64,000 bases of DNA from Halioglobus sp. (lineage in GTDB: Bacteria; Pseudomonadota; Gammaproteobacteria; Pseudomonadales; Halieaceae). The translations under genes were made by a program, and so were the position numbers. The notes below the pieces were generated by a model that saw nothing but the letters and a program-made list of their open reading frames with translations, did not search any database and had not been told where the DNA came from. Below are positions 35,380 through 44,132 of this stretch, piece after piece. Where the stretch lies: contig JAQWNG010000039.1 in NCBI GenBank assembly GCA_029246385.1, positions 62,001 through 126,000 on the forward strand. Direction: 5' to 3'. How positions within the stretch are numbered: position 1 is the first letter of the stretch; each line of letters begins with the position of its first letter.

Positions 35380-36272
35380 AAAATAGTGGGCCCCAGGAAA
35401 GGCGAGTAAAAAGCAGTAACCCCTTGTCATGGTGTTTAAGAGGGCAGTCAGCGTTAGCACTGCTGTTGGTCGTCTACCTCGCGGGTAATGTTTATGCAGA
35501 ACCTAATCATGCAAAGCCTCAGCGTATTGTGTCCCTGTCGCTCTGTACAGACCAAATTTTATTAATGCTAGCGGACTCAAAAACTATTGCCGCCGTCAGT
35601 AATTTCGCGGCCGACTCCTCTTATTCTTATATGTGGAAAGAAGCGCAGAATATTCCGTTCCACTCGGGCCTAGCGGAGCAAATTATTCCGCTCCAACCCG
35701 ACCTTATAATCGGTCCTGAGTTTAATATTGGACAAGCTGCCGCCATGCTAGAAGCACTAGGCCTGCATGTTCTGCGCTTCAATACGCCGACGACTCTAAA
35801 GGAAGTCAGCGCCTATGTTCAAAAAATTGGTCAGGCCATTGGTGAGCCCGAACGTGCCCAAGCATTGATTGCGCAGTTAGAACAAGAGCTTATTGTTGCA
35901 GACAACCTAGTAGCCCAAACGCCCAAGCAGCTTGCTGTTAGCTATGCGCCCAACGGTTTTACTGCCGGCAATAAAACACTCAAAGGCGAAATACTTAACC
36001 GCGCAGGCTACCATAATCTTGCTGATCAGTTAGGTATTGAGGATTACGGAAATATCTCGGTTGAGCAGTTACTCTATGCGCAGCCCGATCTTGTGATCAT
36101 CGACGATGGTACCGAAAATAAGAATTCTCTAGCGCAATCCTTCACGCAGCACCCCGCGCTTCGCGGCTATCTCGCAACAAAGAATACGCTGTCAATTCCC
36201 CATAACTATTGGCTATGTCCCGGTCCAACGTCTATTTACGCTCTAACCCTACTAGCGCAGGGCCGACAATGA
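35376..36272 (+). CDS. btuF: cobalamin ABC transporter periplasmic binding protein
   Basis: A 298-residue periplasmic binding protein. The signal region is 'SALALLLVVYLAGNVYAEP', preceded by a long 25-residue basic leader. The domain shows 'PQRIVSLSLCTDQILLML', 'LQPDLIIGPEF' and 'YAQPDLVIIDDG', typical of the helical-backbone BtuF/FhuD group. Context with btuC, btuD and cobalamin genes supports corrinoid binding. It overlaps cobS by 4 bp and btuC by 4 bp. Confidence 0.88.
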   Translation: MKNSGPQERRVKSSNPLSWCLRGQSALALLLVVYLAGNVYAEPNHAKPQRIVSLSLCTDQILLMLADSKTIAAVSNFAADSSYSYMWKEAQNIPFHSGLAEQIIPLQPDLIIGPEFNIGQAAAMLEALGLHVLRFNTPTTLKEVSAYVQKIGQAIGEPERAQALIAQLEQELIVADNLVAQTPKQLAVSYAPNGFTAGNKTLKGEILNRAGYHNLADQLGIEDYGNISVEQLLYAQPDLVIIDDGTENKNSLAQSFTQHPALRGYLATKNTLSIPHNYWLCPGPTSIYALTLLAQGRQ

Positions 36273-37270
36273 AGACTCGGATACTGCCCTACAGACTCAA
36301 TATTTTCCTGATCATGACTATCTGTGTTTTAGTGTTTATTGCTTTGAATATTGGTCCGGTTCCTTTGGTCATGAGCACCGCGATCGAAAACAATTGGCGG
36401 GGATTAGACAGCATCGAATCACTCATTTTATTTGACATCCGTTTACCCCGCACCCTTCTGGCCATCATCGTGGGTGGGACACTGGGAATGGCAGGCGCCG
36501 CGTTGCAGGGCTTATTACGCAATCCCTTGGCAGGACCGGGTTTGGTTGGCGTCTCCAATTGCGCGGCATTGGGCGCCGTGATCGCGCTGTATTTCGGTCT
36601 ACAATCCTTTGTTTGGTTTGCCATACCAGCGCTGGGCATGCTCGGCGCTGGGATTTCAGTGCTGCTGATTTTTGCATTAGCGGGCGCCAACAGTAGCATT
36701 ACCACGCTTATTTTGGCAGGCGTGGCCGTCAATGCGGTTGCATCTTCACTTATTTCTCTTGCGCTCAACTTTGCCCCTAATCCTTATGCGATGTCGGAAA
36801 TGGTATTTTGGTTGCTGGGATCATTGTCTAATCGCAGTATGGCTGATGTCACGCTGGCACTACCCTTTATTATTGTCGGCTGGATATTGATACTGCTATC
36901 GGGCCGTTTCCTCGACGCCCTCACTTTAGGCGAAGACACGGCAAAGTCCCTAGGCTTTAATGTGTCTAACTACCGTGCATTGCTAGTTGTCGGTATCGCT
37001 TTAGCCGTTGGTGCAGCGGTTTCAGTCAGTGGTAATATAGGTTTCGTGGGGCTTGTCGTGCCACACTTGCTCCGCCCGCTGTTAGGTTACCAGCCTGGGA
37101 AACTGCTCTTTAGTAGTGCATTAGGAGGGGCAATTCTGGTGCTGCTTGCCGATATCACCGTACAATTAAGTTCCCCCAACCAAGAATTGAAACTAGGTGT
37201 TGTCACCGCTTTAGTCGGCGGCCCCTTTTTTTTATTCTTGATTATTAAAACTCGGAACAGCCTACAATGA
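36269..37270 (+). CDS. btuC: cobalamin ABC transporter permease (FecCD family)
   Basis: A 333-residue inner-membrane permease of the FecCD/BtuC family with about ten helices. Signatures are 'DIRLPRTLLAIIVGGTLGMA', 'GAALQGLLRNPLAGPGLVGV' and 'GFVGLVVPHLLRPLLGYQPG', the last including the segment that contacts the ATPase. ATG 36269 overlaps the btuF stop (ATGA). It passes corrinoids from BtuF into the cytosol. Confidence 0.92.
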   Translation: MKTRILPYRLNIFLIMTICVLVFIALNIGPVPLVMSTAIENNWRGLDSIESLILFDIRLPRTLLAIIVGGTLGMAGAALQGLLRNPLAGPGLVGVSNCAALGAVIALYFGLQSFVWFAIPALGMLGAGISVLLIFALAGANSSITTLILAGVAVNAVASSLISLALNFAPNPYAMSEMVFWLLGSLSNRSMADVTLALPFIIVGWILILLSGRFLDALTLGEDTAKSLGFNVSNYRALLVVGIALAVGAAVSVSGNIGFVGLVVPHLLRPLLGYQPGKLLFSSALGGAILVLLADITVQLSSPNQELKLGVVTALVGGPFFLFLIIKTRNSLQ

Positions 37271-38049
37271 CATTGTGCGCGCAAAACATAAGTTGTCAGA
37301 TTGCAGGGAAAATGATTCTATCGGGCTGCGAAATGTCTCTTTGTAGCGGCGAGATGATTGGGATGATTGGCCCTAATGGCGCTGGCAAGAGTTCCTTCAT
37401 TAAAATTCTCGCGGGTATAAATATTCCGGACACCGGCAAGGTATTTTTAGACGAGCAGCCACTGTTAAAAAAAAGTCCTAAGCAGTTGGCCAAAATTATT
37501 GCTTATCTAGCACAAGGCGCTACCACTCACTGGCCACTTTCAGTGCGAAAGCTGGTTGAACTCGGAAGACTGCCTCATCAAAACCCTTGGGGTGCTTTAG
37601 CTCGGTATGATCAAACCATTATTGACGATGCAATGGCGCAAGCGGAGGTCACCGAACTCGCAGATCGGATTATTACTACGTTGTCTGGCGGAGAAAAACT
37701 GAGAGCCCTAATTGCGAGGCTTTTTGCTACCCAGCCCGAGATTATTTTGGCTGATGAACCTATCGCCGCGCTAGATCCTTATCATCAATTACACACGATG
37801 GAATTATTTCGTCAGCATTGTGATTGCGGTGGCAGCGCTGTGGTAGTGCTACATGATCTGGATATGGCAGCACGATTCTGTGATCGGTTATTACTGATGA
37901 ACGAAGGGCGTTGCTTGTACAGCGATACGCCCAAGAACGTGTTGACGAAAGAAAATTTGCGGGAGGTGTATCATATCGACGCTTCTATTCAAGAAACACC
38001 CGAAGGCTTGCATGTCGCTCCCGCACAGCGATTAATTAATCGGCCCTAA
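37267..38049 (+). CDS. btuD: cobalamin ABC transporter ATP-binding protein
   Basis: A 260-residue ABC ATPase. Walker A is 'GPNGAGKSS' (about 35-43), the signature is 'TLSGGEKLRALIARLF', Walker B is 'IILADEPIAALDP' and the switch histidine is in 'VVVLHDLDMAARF'. It powers BtuC. The ATG overlaps the btuC stop by 4 bp. It is the last gene of the salvage operon; a weak inverted repeat follows but no clear terminator. Confidence 0.92.
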   Translation: MTLCAQNISCQIAGKMILSGCEMSLCSGEMIGMIGPNGAGKSSFIKILAGINIPDTGKVFLDEQPLLKKSPKQLAKIIAYLAQGATTHWPLSVRKLVELGRLPHQNPWGALARYDQTIIDDAMAQAEVTELADRIITTLSGGEKLRALIARLFATQPEIILADEPIAALDPYHQLHTMELFRQHCDCGGSAVVVLHDLDMAARFCDRLLLMNEGRCLYSDTPKNVLTKENLREVYHIDASIQETPEGLHVAPAQRLINRP

Positions 38050-38649
38050 AAAATTGATTTCAGTTTTTGCAGGGAGTAACAGCCAACATTCGGGCTAAAA
38101 TGAGAGTTTTTGGCTGTGTTAGTCGCTCGGTCTGAACTGATGTTCAAACAAAACGAATATTTGTGGCTCATGTGTAGCTCAGATTTCCTATGATTGGATA
38201 GATGCTCCCTTGATTTGACAAATTTGATCCGCTTAGGGCTGTGTAGGCGCCTCACCGTCGACGATAGAACGAATAAAAACTGCAGTCAATTCTGTGTGTG
38301 TTTTAGGTGAGGGGGGTTAGTCCCAATCATCGCTGCAGAAGTAGCAGCCGTGCTTGACACGGCGTACCATAGTGTATCTATTAAGATTTTTGTAAAGTAC
38401 AGTCATTTAGGCTGGTTGAAGTGGTGTCATTTGGGAAGTACGCCTGGTGCCGTTTTTTTCTGGCGTTCTGTCGTTGAAATCATAATGGATATGCAATCTC
38501 ATTAATTTTCTTTTAGATTAAAGATGGATACCGCTTTGTCGTCTTGGCTAATGCAGGACAATACAAAATCAGTGTCCGATAGTGATTATATAAATGGTAT
38601 TTGAGACACTAGACGTCTGCTTTTATGTTCCTCGGCTATAAGGCTAATC
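38050..38649. other. 600-bp gap without a recognisable gene
   Basis: The gap separates the B12 operon from the DUF2164 gene. A motif at 38,430-38,455 (GGGAAGTACGCCTGGTGCC) partly resembles the front of a cobalamin riboswitch, but no GCNGCCCCCGC core or B12 box follows. Short open frames have no start signals. I see no repeats. Confidence 0.4.
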
Positions 38650-38904
38650 ATGTCAGAAATCATATTTACAAGCGAAGAGCGCGATATTATTTGCCGCAAG
38701 ATACAGCTTTACTTGCACGAGGAACTCGATCAGGAAGTAGGGCAGTTCGATGCGGGTTTCTTGTTGGACTTTGTTGCCAAGGAAATTGGTGCCTATTTTT
38801 ATAATCGGGGCCTACATGACGCCCAAGGTGTTTTGGCAAGTCGCATGGAAAATATCTCTGAGGCGATTTATGAAATTGAAAAGCCGACACAGTTTCTCAA
38901 ATAG
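38650..38904 (+). CDS. DUF2164 domain-containing protein
   Basis: An 84-residue cytosolic protein matching DUF2164 throughout: 'EERDIICRKIQLYLHEELD', 'VGQFDAGFLLDFVAKEIGAY' and 'FYNRGLHDAQGVL'. The function is unknown. A small stand-alone gene upstream of an MBL-fold gene. The ATG at 38650 is the only reasonable start. Confidence 0.88.
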   Translation: MSEIIFTSEERDIICRKIQLYLHEELDQEVGQFDAGFLLDFVAKEIGAYFYNRGLHDAQGVLASRMENISEAIYEIEKPTQFLK

Positions 38905-39017
38905 TTTAGTGTCAGTTGATGAGGACACGGTGTAATGGGTGACCCTCATTTATTTGTCTTGCTTGCGGTCTATACTGTGGATGCTTGGCGTCCAATATAT
39001 CCACTAGGACATGTTGT

Positions 39018-40040
39018 ATGACTCTGCGGCGTGGGGTCCTAGCATTGCTCCTATTGGCGGTTATAGGTTTATCACTATTTGTGGTCTATGCGCTGAATAG
39101 TTACACGCCGCTGCCGGTTGAGGCCGAATGGGCAGTGGCGGGTTCCGACGTTATACCGGAAGGAGCGGTGACAGTGCGTTTTAGCGGCACGGCGACTCTG
39201 TTGTTCAGTGATGGCGAGACACAGTGGATGACCGATGGGTGGTTTAGTCGCCCCGGGCCCCTGCGTTTGTTAGTTGGAAAAATTACCCCTGATTTACGGA
39301 GCATAGAGCGGGGTCTGGCGGGCAATCAGGTGACCGAATTAGCGGCCGTGTTGCCGCTGCACTCTCATTATGATCACGCTATGGACGCGCCAGAGGTTGC
39401 TAGGCGTACCGGCGCCTTATTACTGGGGTCGGAGTCCACGGCCAATATTGGCCGTGGATGGGGGTTGCCCGAGTCGCAGATACAGGAGTTGGTAGATTGG
39501 GAGCCTGTGCAGTTGGGGAAGTTTGTGATTACGCCGATTGAGTCTCGACATTTCAAGTTTCCTAACTCGGCGATTCGCGAGCGTGCGCTGGGAAATCCAG
39601 ATCTTACCGAGCCGTTGGTGCCGCCGGTACGTATGCTTGATTACCGCGTCGGTACCGCGTATCTGTTGCATGTCAGTCATCCGAAAGGAAGTTGGTTAAT
39701 AGTGGGTAGTGCGGGTTATGTGGAGGGCGTATTGGAGGGGCTAGACGTTGATATTGTCTTTCTTGGCGTTGGTGGTTTGGGCTCACAAACAGCGCAGTAC
39801 CGCGAGACGTTTTGGCGCGAGACCGTGGACGCCACTGCCCCCACACAGATTATTCCTATTCATTTCGACAGCCTTACGGGACCAGTGAAAGGTCAGTTCA
39901 CGGGGCCGGTTCAGGCCGTAGCTTTTATTTCTGGAGGACAGGAAAATACCCTGTCATTTTTGCGCGACAAGGCCGCTGATAATCCTAAGTTACGCTTTAG
40001 TACGCTGCCCCGCTTTGAGGAGGTGGTATTGTTCGAGTGA
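39018..40040 (+). CDS. membrane-anchored MBL-fold metallo-hydrolase
   Basis: About 340 residues. The N-terminal helix 'VLALLLLAVIGLSLFVVYAL' anchors or exports the protein. The metal-binding motif is 'LPLHSHYDHAMDAPEV' (HxHxDH), with further histidines in 'ESRHFKF' and 'IIPIHFDSLTG'. Homologues are uncharacterised MBL-fold hydrolases resembling UlaG/lactonase-type proteins. ATG 39018 is preferred, with AGGA upstream, over TTG 38985. It is convergent with imuB. Confidence 0.85.
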   Translation: MTLRRGVLALLLLAVIGLSLFVVYALNSYTPLPVEAEWAVAGSDVIPEGAVTVRFSGTATLLFSDGETQWMTDGWFSRPGPLRLLVGKITPDLRSIERGLAGNQVTELAAVLPLHSHYDHAMDAPEVARRTGALLLGSESTANIGRGWGLPESQIQELVDWEPVQLGKFVITPIESRHFKFPNSAIRERALGNPDLTEPLVPPVRMLDYRVGTAYLLHVSHPKGSWLIVGSAGYVEGVLEGLDVDIVFLGVGGLGSQTAQYRETFWRETVDATAPTQIIPIHFDSLTGPVKGQFTGPVQAVAFISGGQENTLSFLRDKAADNPKLRFSTLPRFEEVVLFE

Positions 40041-40064
40041 TGGTGTGATACGAAGCGTTCGTTA

Positions 40065-41492
40065 TCAGGCAAAAACGCCGTGAACGTACCATTGCTGGGT
40101 TAGGCGGTCACGAAATACCCAGTAGTGTTGGCCGCCCTTATCGACCATAATGAAGTAATCCCTGCTCACCGGTTCTTGCCACCAGTTGTCTTCAATACGT
40201 TCTGGTCCGCATACCATGCTTAGGACACCGTTCCAGTATAGATGTTTGCCGTGGTGGCGTAGTTTTTCCGGTTGTGGCATTAACCAGAAGGGGCGCTGGG
40301 CGCAATGTTGACTGGTGCTATGTTCATTCCCAGGGTCTTCGTTGCTGGCCAGCATCGCAAATTCGGGTAGGTGTTCGTCTCGACAACCGAGCTTTTTCAC
40401 GGCCTGTAATCCTAGTCGGTTGCGTAGTCGGTCTAGTAAGGCCGTCAGAGGTTCACGCTGGTTGTGGGGGTTGAACAGGTCGATGCTTCCCTGCTGTCCG
40501 GGTTGCAGTTGTGGACAAGCTAGAACCAAGCCTTCTACGCTGTTGGTGAGATGTAGTTGTTCAAAACGAAGACAGGTAAGTTGATACCAGTTTTTCCAGT
40601 CGCTGTTACTGCTGGCGCTGCGTACGCAGATATTCTGTAGTTTTTTATCACTGCCGATTAGACGCCAGTTAATTTCGTTAGTCTGCAGTTGGGTGTTGCG
40701 CAGGAAATTACAAAATGACTGCAGCAGCTGTTGCACGGCGGGAGTTAATTCATTGTTAGTTTTTACTTCATAGCCAAACCAGTATTCGTCGCTGAAACTC
40801 GAGGGTGGACAGTAGTCTGCCTGCAGGTCTTCTCGCTGCCCTATAAGCTGTTGCAGAAAATGGGTAAATGCTTTGCCGCAACGTCGACCCAGTGATGCAG
40901 GCGGCAGTGCGAGCACATCACCGACTGTTTGTAAGCCTGCACGGCGTAGAGAATTCACGGTAGCAGCGAATTCTTCTAGTAGACTGAGGGGCAGGGGACT
41001 CAGTCGTTGTTCCAGTGGTTGCTGTATCGCCATCGCTGTGACTCTGGGAGCAAAGGATAGTAGCCATGCGGCTTTGGGAGTTGGTGCCAATCCATGATGT
41101 GCGCAGTAGCCGCGACTGCTGATGCCCGTAGTCACCTGTGCTAGCAGAGTATCCAGTCCTTGGAACAGGCTTAGGCAACCTTCGATTTCCAGCTGCACGC
41201 AGTCAAATTGCCAGGTGTAAAGGGTAGGAGTGATGCTATAAGCCCAGCAACATAGTTGCTGCAGACAGCGTTGCTCCGCCTGTTTGTCTCGTTCCAGCAA
41301 GCGGATCGGCTCTTCGTCTGCAAGTGCCCGTACCGTTGCAGCACTCATGCCCTGACGTATTCCTAGGGCGGCGGCGCAGTCATTGATACGGATAATACGC
41401 TGTCCGGCCATGACTGCCACGGGTTGTTGTTCGCAGTGGCTCAAGCACTCCAGAGGCAACTGATTAAAACGCAGGCACAGCCAGAGACTCAC
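40065..41492 (-). CDS. imuB: ImuB, inactive Y-family polymerase-like mutagenesis protein
   Basis: A 475-residue Y-family-like protein. The N-terminus 'SLWLCLRFNQLPLECL' replaces the catalytic aspartate region of Pol IV, and 'VQLEIEGCLSLFQGLDTLL' replaces the second acidic site, as in ImuB. 'PLSLLEEFAATVNSLRRAGL' and 'TVGDVLALPPASLGRRCG' match the helix-hairpin-helix segment, and the end 'QQWYVHGVFA' is a family trait. ImuB is the clamp-binding hub that recruits DnaE2 in SOS mutagenesis. The start is GTG 41492 with GAGGAAAAA upstream. A LexA-like box lies 62 bp before it. No dnaE2 is adjacent. Confidence 0.9.
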   Translation of the reverse strand: MSLWLCLRFNQLPLECLSHCEQQPVAVMAGQRIIRINDCAAALGIRQGMSAATVRALADEEPIRLLERDKQAEQRCLQQLCCWAYSITPTLYTWQFDCVQLEIEGCLSLFQGLDTLLAQVTTGISSRGYCAHHGLAPTPKAAWLLSFAPRVTAMAIQQPLEQRLSPLPLSLLEEFAATVNSLRRAGLQTVGDVLALPPASLGRRCGKAFTHFLQQLIGQREDLQADYCPPSSFSDEYWFGYEVKTNNELTPAVQQLLQSFCNFLRNTQLQTNEINWRLIGSDKKLQNICVRSASSNSDWKNWYQLTCLRFEQLHLTNSVEGLVLACPQLQPGQQGSIDLFNPHNQREPLTALLDRLRNRLGLQAVKKLGCRDEHLPEFAMLASNEDPGNEHSTSQHCAQRPFWLMPQPEKLRHHGKHLYWNGVLSMVCGPERIEDNWWQEPVSRDYFIMVDKGGQHYWVFRDRLTQQWYVHGVFA

Positions 41493-41542
41493 GACTTTTT
41501 CCTCGAGTAGTTGCCGATAAGCGGCGATGACAGCATTTTATG

Positions 41543-41582
41543 ATACCAATAATACTGTATATATATACAGTATTATTGGTAT
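41543..41582. promoter_or_regulatory. LexA (SOS) box within a perfect 40-bp palindrome, upstream of imuB
   Basis: CTGTATATATATACAG at 41555-41570 matches the gammaproteobacterial LexA consensus CTG-N10-CAG. The dyad extends 12 bases further on each side without a mismatch (41543-41582). It lies 62 bp upstream of the imuB GTG and 255 bp from the opposite-strand gene at 41838. The box should repress imuB until DNA damage. Confidence 0.88.
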
Positions 41583-41837
41583 TAATTTCTCCGCCTCGCG
41601 TCGCTGAAACACGACTTTTGCCGTGTCCAAGGCGTATTCTTTGCCTTCAAGTGTTACCTTATGTGACAAATAGATAGATGAACAGAAATTTTGGATCACT
41701 ACTTTAGGACGCGATTTATGTACTATATTTAATGAAAAATAGGCAGTTTTGAGGTTGCAGACAGTCTGAGATGGGTAGATAGTAGTAATCTATCCTTTAA
41801 GTTATGTTACTTAAAGTTACAAAAGGGAGATCTACTG

Positions 41838-42143
41838 ATGAAAGTGTTATTGATGACTGCCCTGATCTGTCTGGCATTCAATGCTTCTGCTGGCTGCCCT
41901 GTTAAGAGGCCGGGAGAGTTGCCGGTCTTACCCGATGGCGCAGTCGCTAGTGATAAAGCAATGTACAAAGGGCAGCTGGCGGCAGAAAAATATCTGCTAC
42001 ACGCAGAGGCTTATATAGGATGTGGCATGATGAGTTCTCAGCAACATCTAGTTTTGGTCGCGAAACTGGAAGGCTTTTCTCAGATTTACAATGATGAAGT
42101 CATTGAATTCCAGGTTCGCTCCAATCTTATCGCGGAAAAATAG
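41838..42143 (+). CDS. small exported protein of unknown function
   Basis: A 101-residue protein with a clear signal peptide ('VLLMTALICLAFNASAGCPV'). The mature part is about 80 residues with two cysteines (start of the mature protein, and 'YIGCGMMSS') that could form a disulfide. The ribosome site is AAAGGGAG, well placed before ATG 41838. It lies on the plus strand between imuB and imuA, separating the pair. No family is recognised, and there is no sign of SOS control for this strand other than proximity to the palindrome. Confidence 0.7.
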   Translation: MKVLLMTALICLAFNASAGCPVKRPGELPVLPDGAVASDKAMYKGQLAAEKYLLHAEAYIGCGMMSSQQHLVLVAKLEGFSQIYNDEVIEFQVRSNLIAEK

Positions 42144-42249
42144 TACTCGCATGTCCCAATAGGTAAGTGAAAAAGAGTGTGGCTATGCAGCCTGCAATCG
42201 CTATAGCGCGGATAAACACATATTCGAGAAGCAACTAAGTCGTCGCAGG

Positions 42250-42978
42250 TCATGCGCCTACGGCAGGGCTGCTTTGGTTGCTGGCTGTCCAGGCCGGTAA
42301 TTCCCAGAGTTGGGGTTGTAGTATTTCTTCTTGGGCGGGGGATAAATCTACATCGATGGACTGGCTGCCGCCGCGTTGCTTGAGGATGTGTACTTTGCGG
42401 TACTCGCGCATCTGCATGCGTAGGCTGGAGGGAGCGCTATTGTGGTGTGCCTGATTGGGGCGAAACAGTACGGCTAGACTGTCTCCACTGGCGGCCGCCA
42501 ATTGTAGTTTGCGCAGTTCGCTGTAGCTATAGTCTTGTGCGCCAAGCCAGCTGAATACAGCACTGCAGGTGGTGCTGCGCAGCGCTTGTTCGGTCGCCCA
42601 CAAGCGTTCCTGACGATTTTTGGGATGGACCATTAAAACCTGTTGAATGTCGATGCCTCGCGCGGCTAAAAGTGGGGCGTAGGGTATATAAGGTGGGGCG
42701 ATAAATACTTGCCAGCGGCCTTGGTCGCTAAGGCGTTTCATGGCGGGCAAGAACAAGCCCATGGCACCCAGCCCGCAACCATCGCTTAGCAGTTCAATGG
42801 TACCGTCCAGAGGCCAGCCGCCCTGCTGCAATTGCGCATCCAGTGTTGCATGGCCTGAGGAAAGGGCCGAAGAGTTTTTGCAATCACTATTCGCAGCAAT
42901 ACTTTTGCCCTGAAAGTGGCGTTGGCGCCCGCGCCAGGTGTCGTTGCGATTGATAATTTGTTTCAGCATCTCATTCAT
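42250..42978 (-). CDS. imuA: ImuA, RecA-like SOS mutagenesis protein
   Basis: A 242-residue RecA/SulA-like protein. 'TLDAQLQQGGWPLDGTIELL' matches the RecA-like entry ('LD..L.GGlp.G...E'), followed by 'GLGAMGLFLPAMKRLSDQGR' and 'VFIAPPYIPYAPLLAARGID'. ImuA acts with ImuB and DnaE2 in translesion synthesis. ATG 42978 with GAGGG upstream is chosen; the longer open frame to 43053 would be read through the LexA box. The SOS box at 43013-43028 is 34 bp upstream. Confidence 0.87.
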   Translation of the reverse strand: MNEMLKQIINRNDTWRGRQRHFQGKSIAANSDCKNSSALSSGHATLDAQLQQGGWPLDGTIELLSDGCGLGAMGLFLPAMKRLSDQGRWQVFIAPPYIPYAPLLAARGIDIQQVLMVHPKNRQERLWATEQALRSTTCSAVFSWLGAQDYSYSELRKLQLAAASGDSLAVLFRPNQAHHNSAPSSLRMQMREYRKVHILKQRGGSQSIDVDLSPAQEEILQPQLWELPAWTASNQSSPAVGA

Positions 42979-43012
42979 CGTTCTGGCCCTCGAGGTCACT
43001 TCCCTTATAAAG

Positions 43013-43028
43013 CTGTATATATATACAG
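43013..43028. promoter_or_regulatory. LexA (SOS) box upstream of imuA
   Basis: CTGTATATATATACAG is identical to the box before imuB, and the identity continues eight bases further (TATTATTG, to 43036). It is 34 bp upstream of the imuA ATG, a normal operator position. Confidence 0.9.
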
Positions 43029-43115
43029 TATTATTGAAAAAGACAAAATGCAAGCGATGAATGATCGGGTTAAAGGCTGTCGAACGCTATAACCGCTCAG
43101 AAAACAAGCAGGTAT

Positions 43116-44126
43116 TTAATTAGCTCGGCATAACGTCATGACAAGACGCGAGAGGTTGTCCCATGGCTTGCCGTCAGCAAAACCTTTGATACTGCCGTCC
43201 ACTAAAGCGGCCTGCTCCAGCAGTAACGATAAGGAATGCGTATTGTGGCGAGTCAGCGCGGCCTGCATCAAAGGCATCCGGCTTTGCCATATGCGCCGAG
43301 AGCTGAGTGCCTGCTGTGCGCTTTGACCGCTGTCGCAATCCAGTTGTGTTTCGTAAAGCGTCCGAATTTCTCGTACCAGGGCCCACAATATCACTGAAGG
43401 CTCGGTACCCTCTGCGCGAAGTCCATGCAGCATGCGCAAGCTGGTACTGGCGTTGCCTTGCAGGGCTTTATCGGCCATGTCAAATAGGCTGTAGCGGGCA
43501 TTATCTGATACCGCTTCAGTGACCGTTTGTACAGTAATTCTAGAGTCTGCTGCCAACAACTTCAGTTTATCAACTTCCTGCCCTGCGGCCAGCAGGTTGC
43601 CCTCCATTCGCTCACACAGTAACTGCAGGGCGTCATCATCGATACTCATGCCAGCGTTGCGGATTCTTTGCTGCAGCCAGCGGGGCAGGCTTTTGGCATC
43701 TACTGGCCACACTTGGACAGTGACGCCCGCTTTGTCGAGGGCCTTATACCACTTGCTATTCATCGATTGTTTGTCAATTTTCCCTGAGACAATTAGCAGC
43801 ACATCGTCGCCGTTGGCGATGTCTAGGTACTCGCACAGAGCTTTGCTGCCCTCCGCTCCTGGCTTGCCACTCGGGAGGCGCAGCTCAATCAGTTTGCGAT
43901 TGGCAAACAGCGACATGTTAGAAGCGCTATGCAGAATGTCCTGCCAGTTGAAGTTGGAGACACCCCCTTCGATAATCTCACGTTCGTTGCAATTCTCTGC
44001 CCGCGCTTTTTGGCGAATTTGGTCACAGCATTCCTGTAATAACAGGGGTTCATCGCCACTCACCAAATAAACAGGAAGAAGTGTTTGCTGCAGATGGTTG
44101 CCCAGTTTTTCGGGGTATAGGCGCAC
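43116..44126 (-). CDS. holA: DNA polymerase III subunit delta
   Basis: A 336-residue clamp-loader subunit. The N-terminus 'QTLLPVYLVSGDEPLLLQEC' is the HolA entry motif, followed by 'LFANRKLIELRLPSGKPG' and the helical collar region. Delta opens the sliding clamp in the clamp loader. It follows lptE by 6 bp at the end of the leuS-lptE-holA run, the standard gammaproteobacterial order. Confidence 0.93.
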   Translation of the reverse strand: MRLYPEKLGNHLQQTLLPVYLVSGDEPLLLQECCDQIRQKARAENCNEREIIEGGVSNFNWQDILHSASNMSLFANRKLIELRLPSGKPGAEGSKALCEYLDIANGDDVLLIVSGKIDKQSMNSKWYKALDKAGVTVQVWPVDAKSLPRWLQQRIRNAGMSIDDDALQLLCERMEGNLLAAGQEVDKLKLLAADSRITVQTVTEAVSDNARYSLFDMADKALQGNASTSLRMLHGLRAEGTEPSVILWALVREIRTLYETQLDCDSGQSAQQALSSRRIWQSRMPLMQAALTRHNTHSLSLLLEQAALVDGSIKGFADGKPWDNLSRLVMTLCRAN

Positions 44127-44132
44127 GACTGA

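Noticed and set aside
38041-38085. Possible terminator after btuD
   Set aside because: The inverted repeat (CCCT...AGGG with A and T arms) is AT-rich and weak, with no proper T run after a stable stem.
38425-38460. Sequence resembling the front of a second cobalamin riboswitch
   Set aside because: Only a GGGAAGTACG-like stretch is present; the GCNGCCCCCGC core and B12 box are absent.
43519-44070. 183-residue plus-strand frame opposite holA
   Set aside because: Antisense to a clear holA gene, with serine/arginine-rich composition typical of shadow frames.
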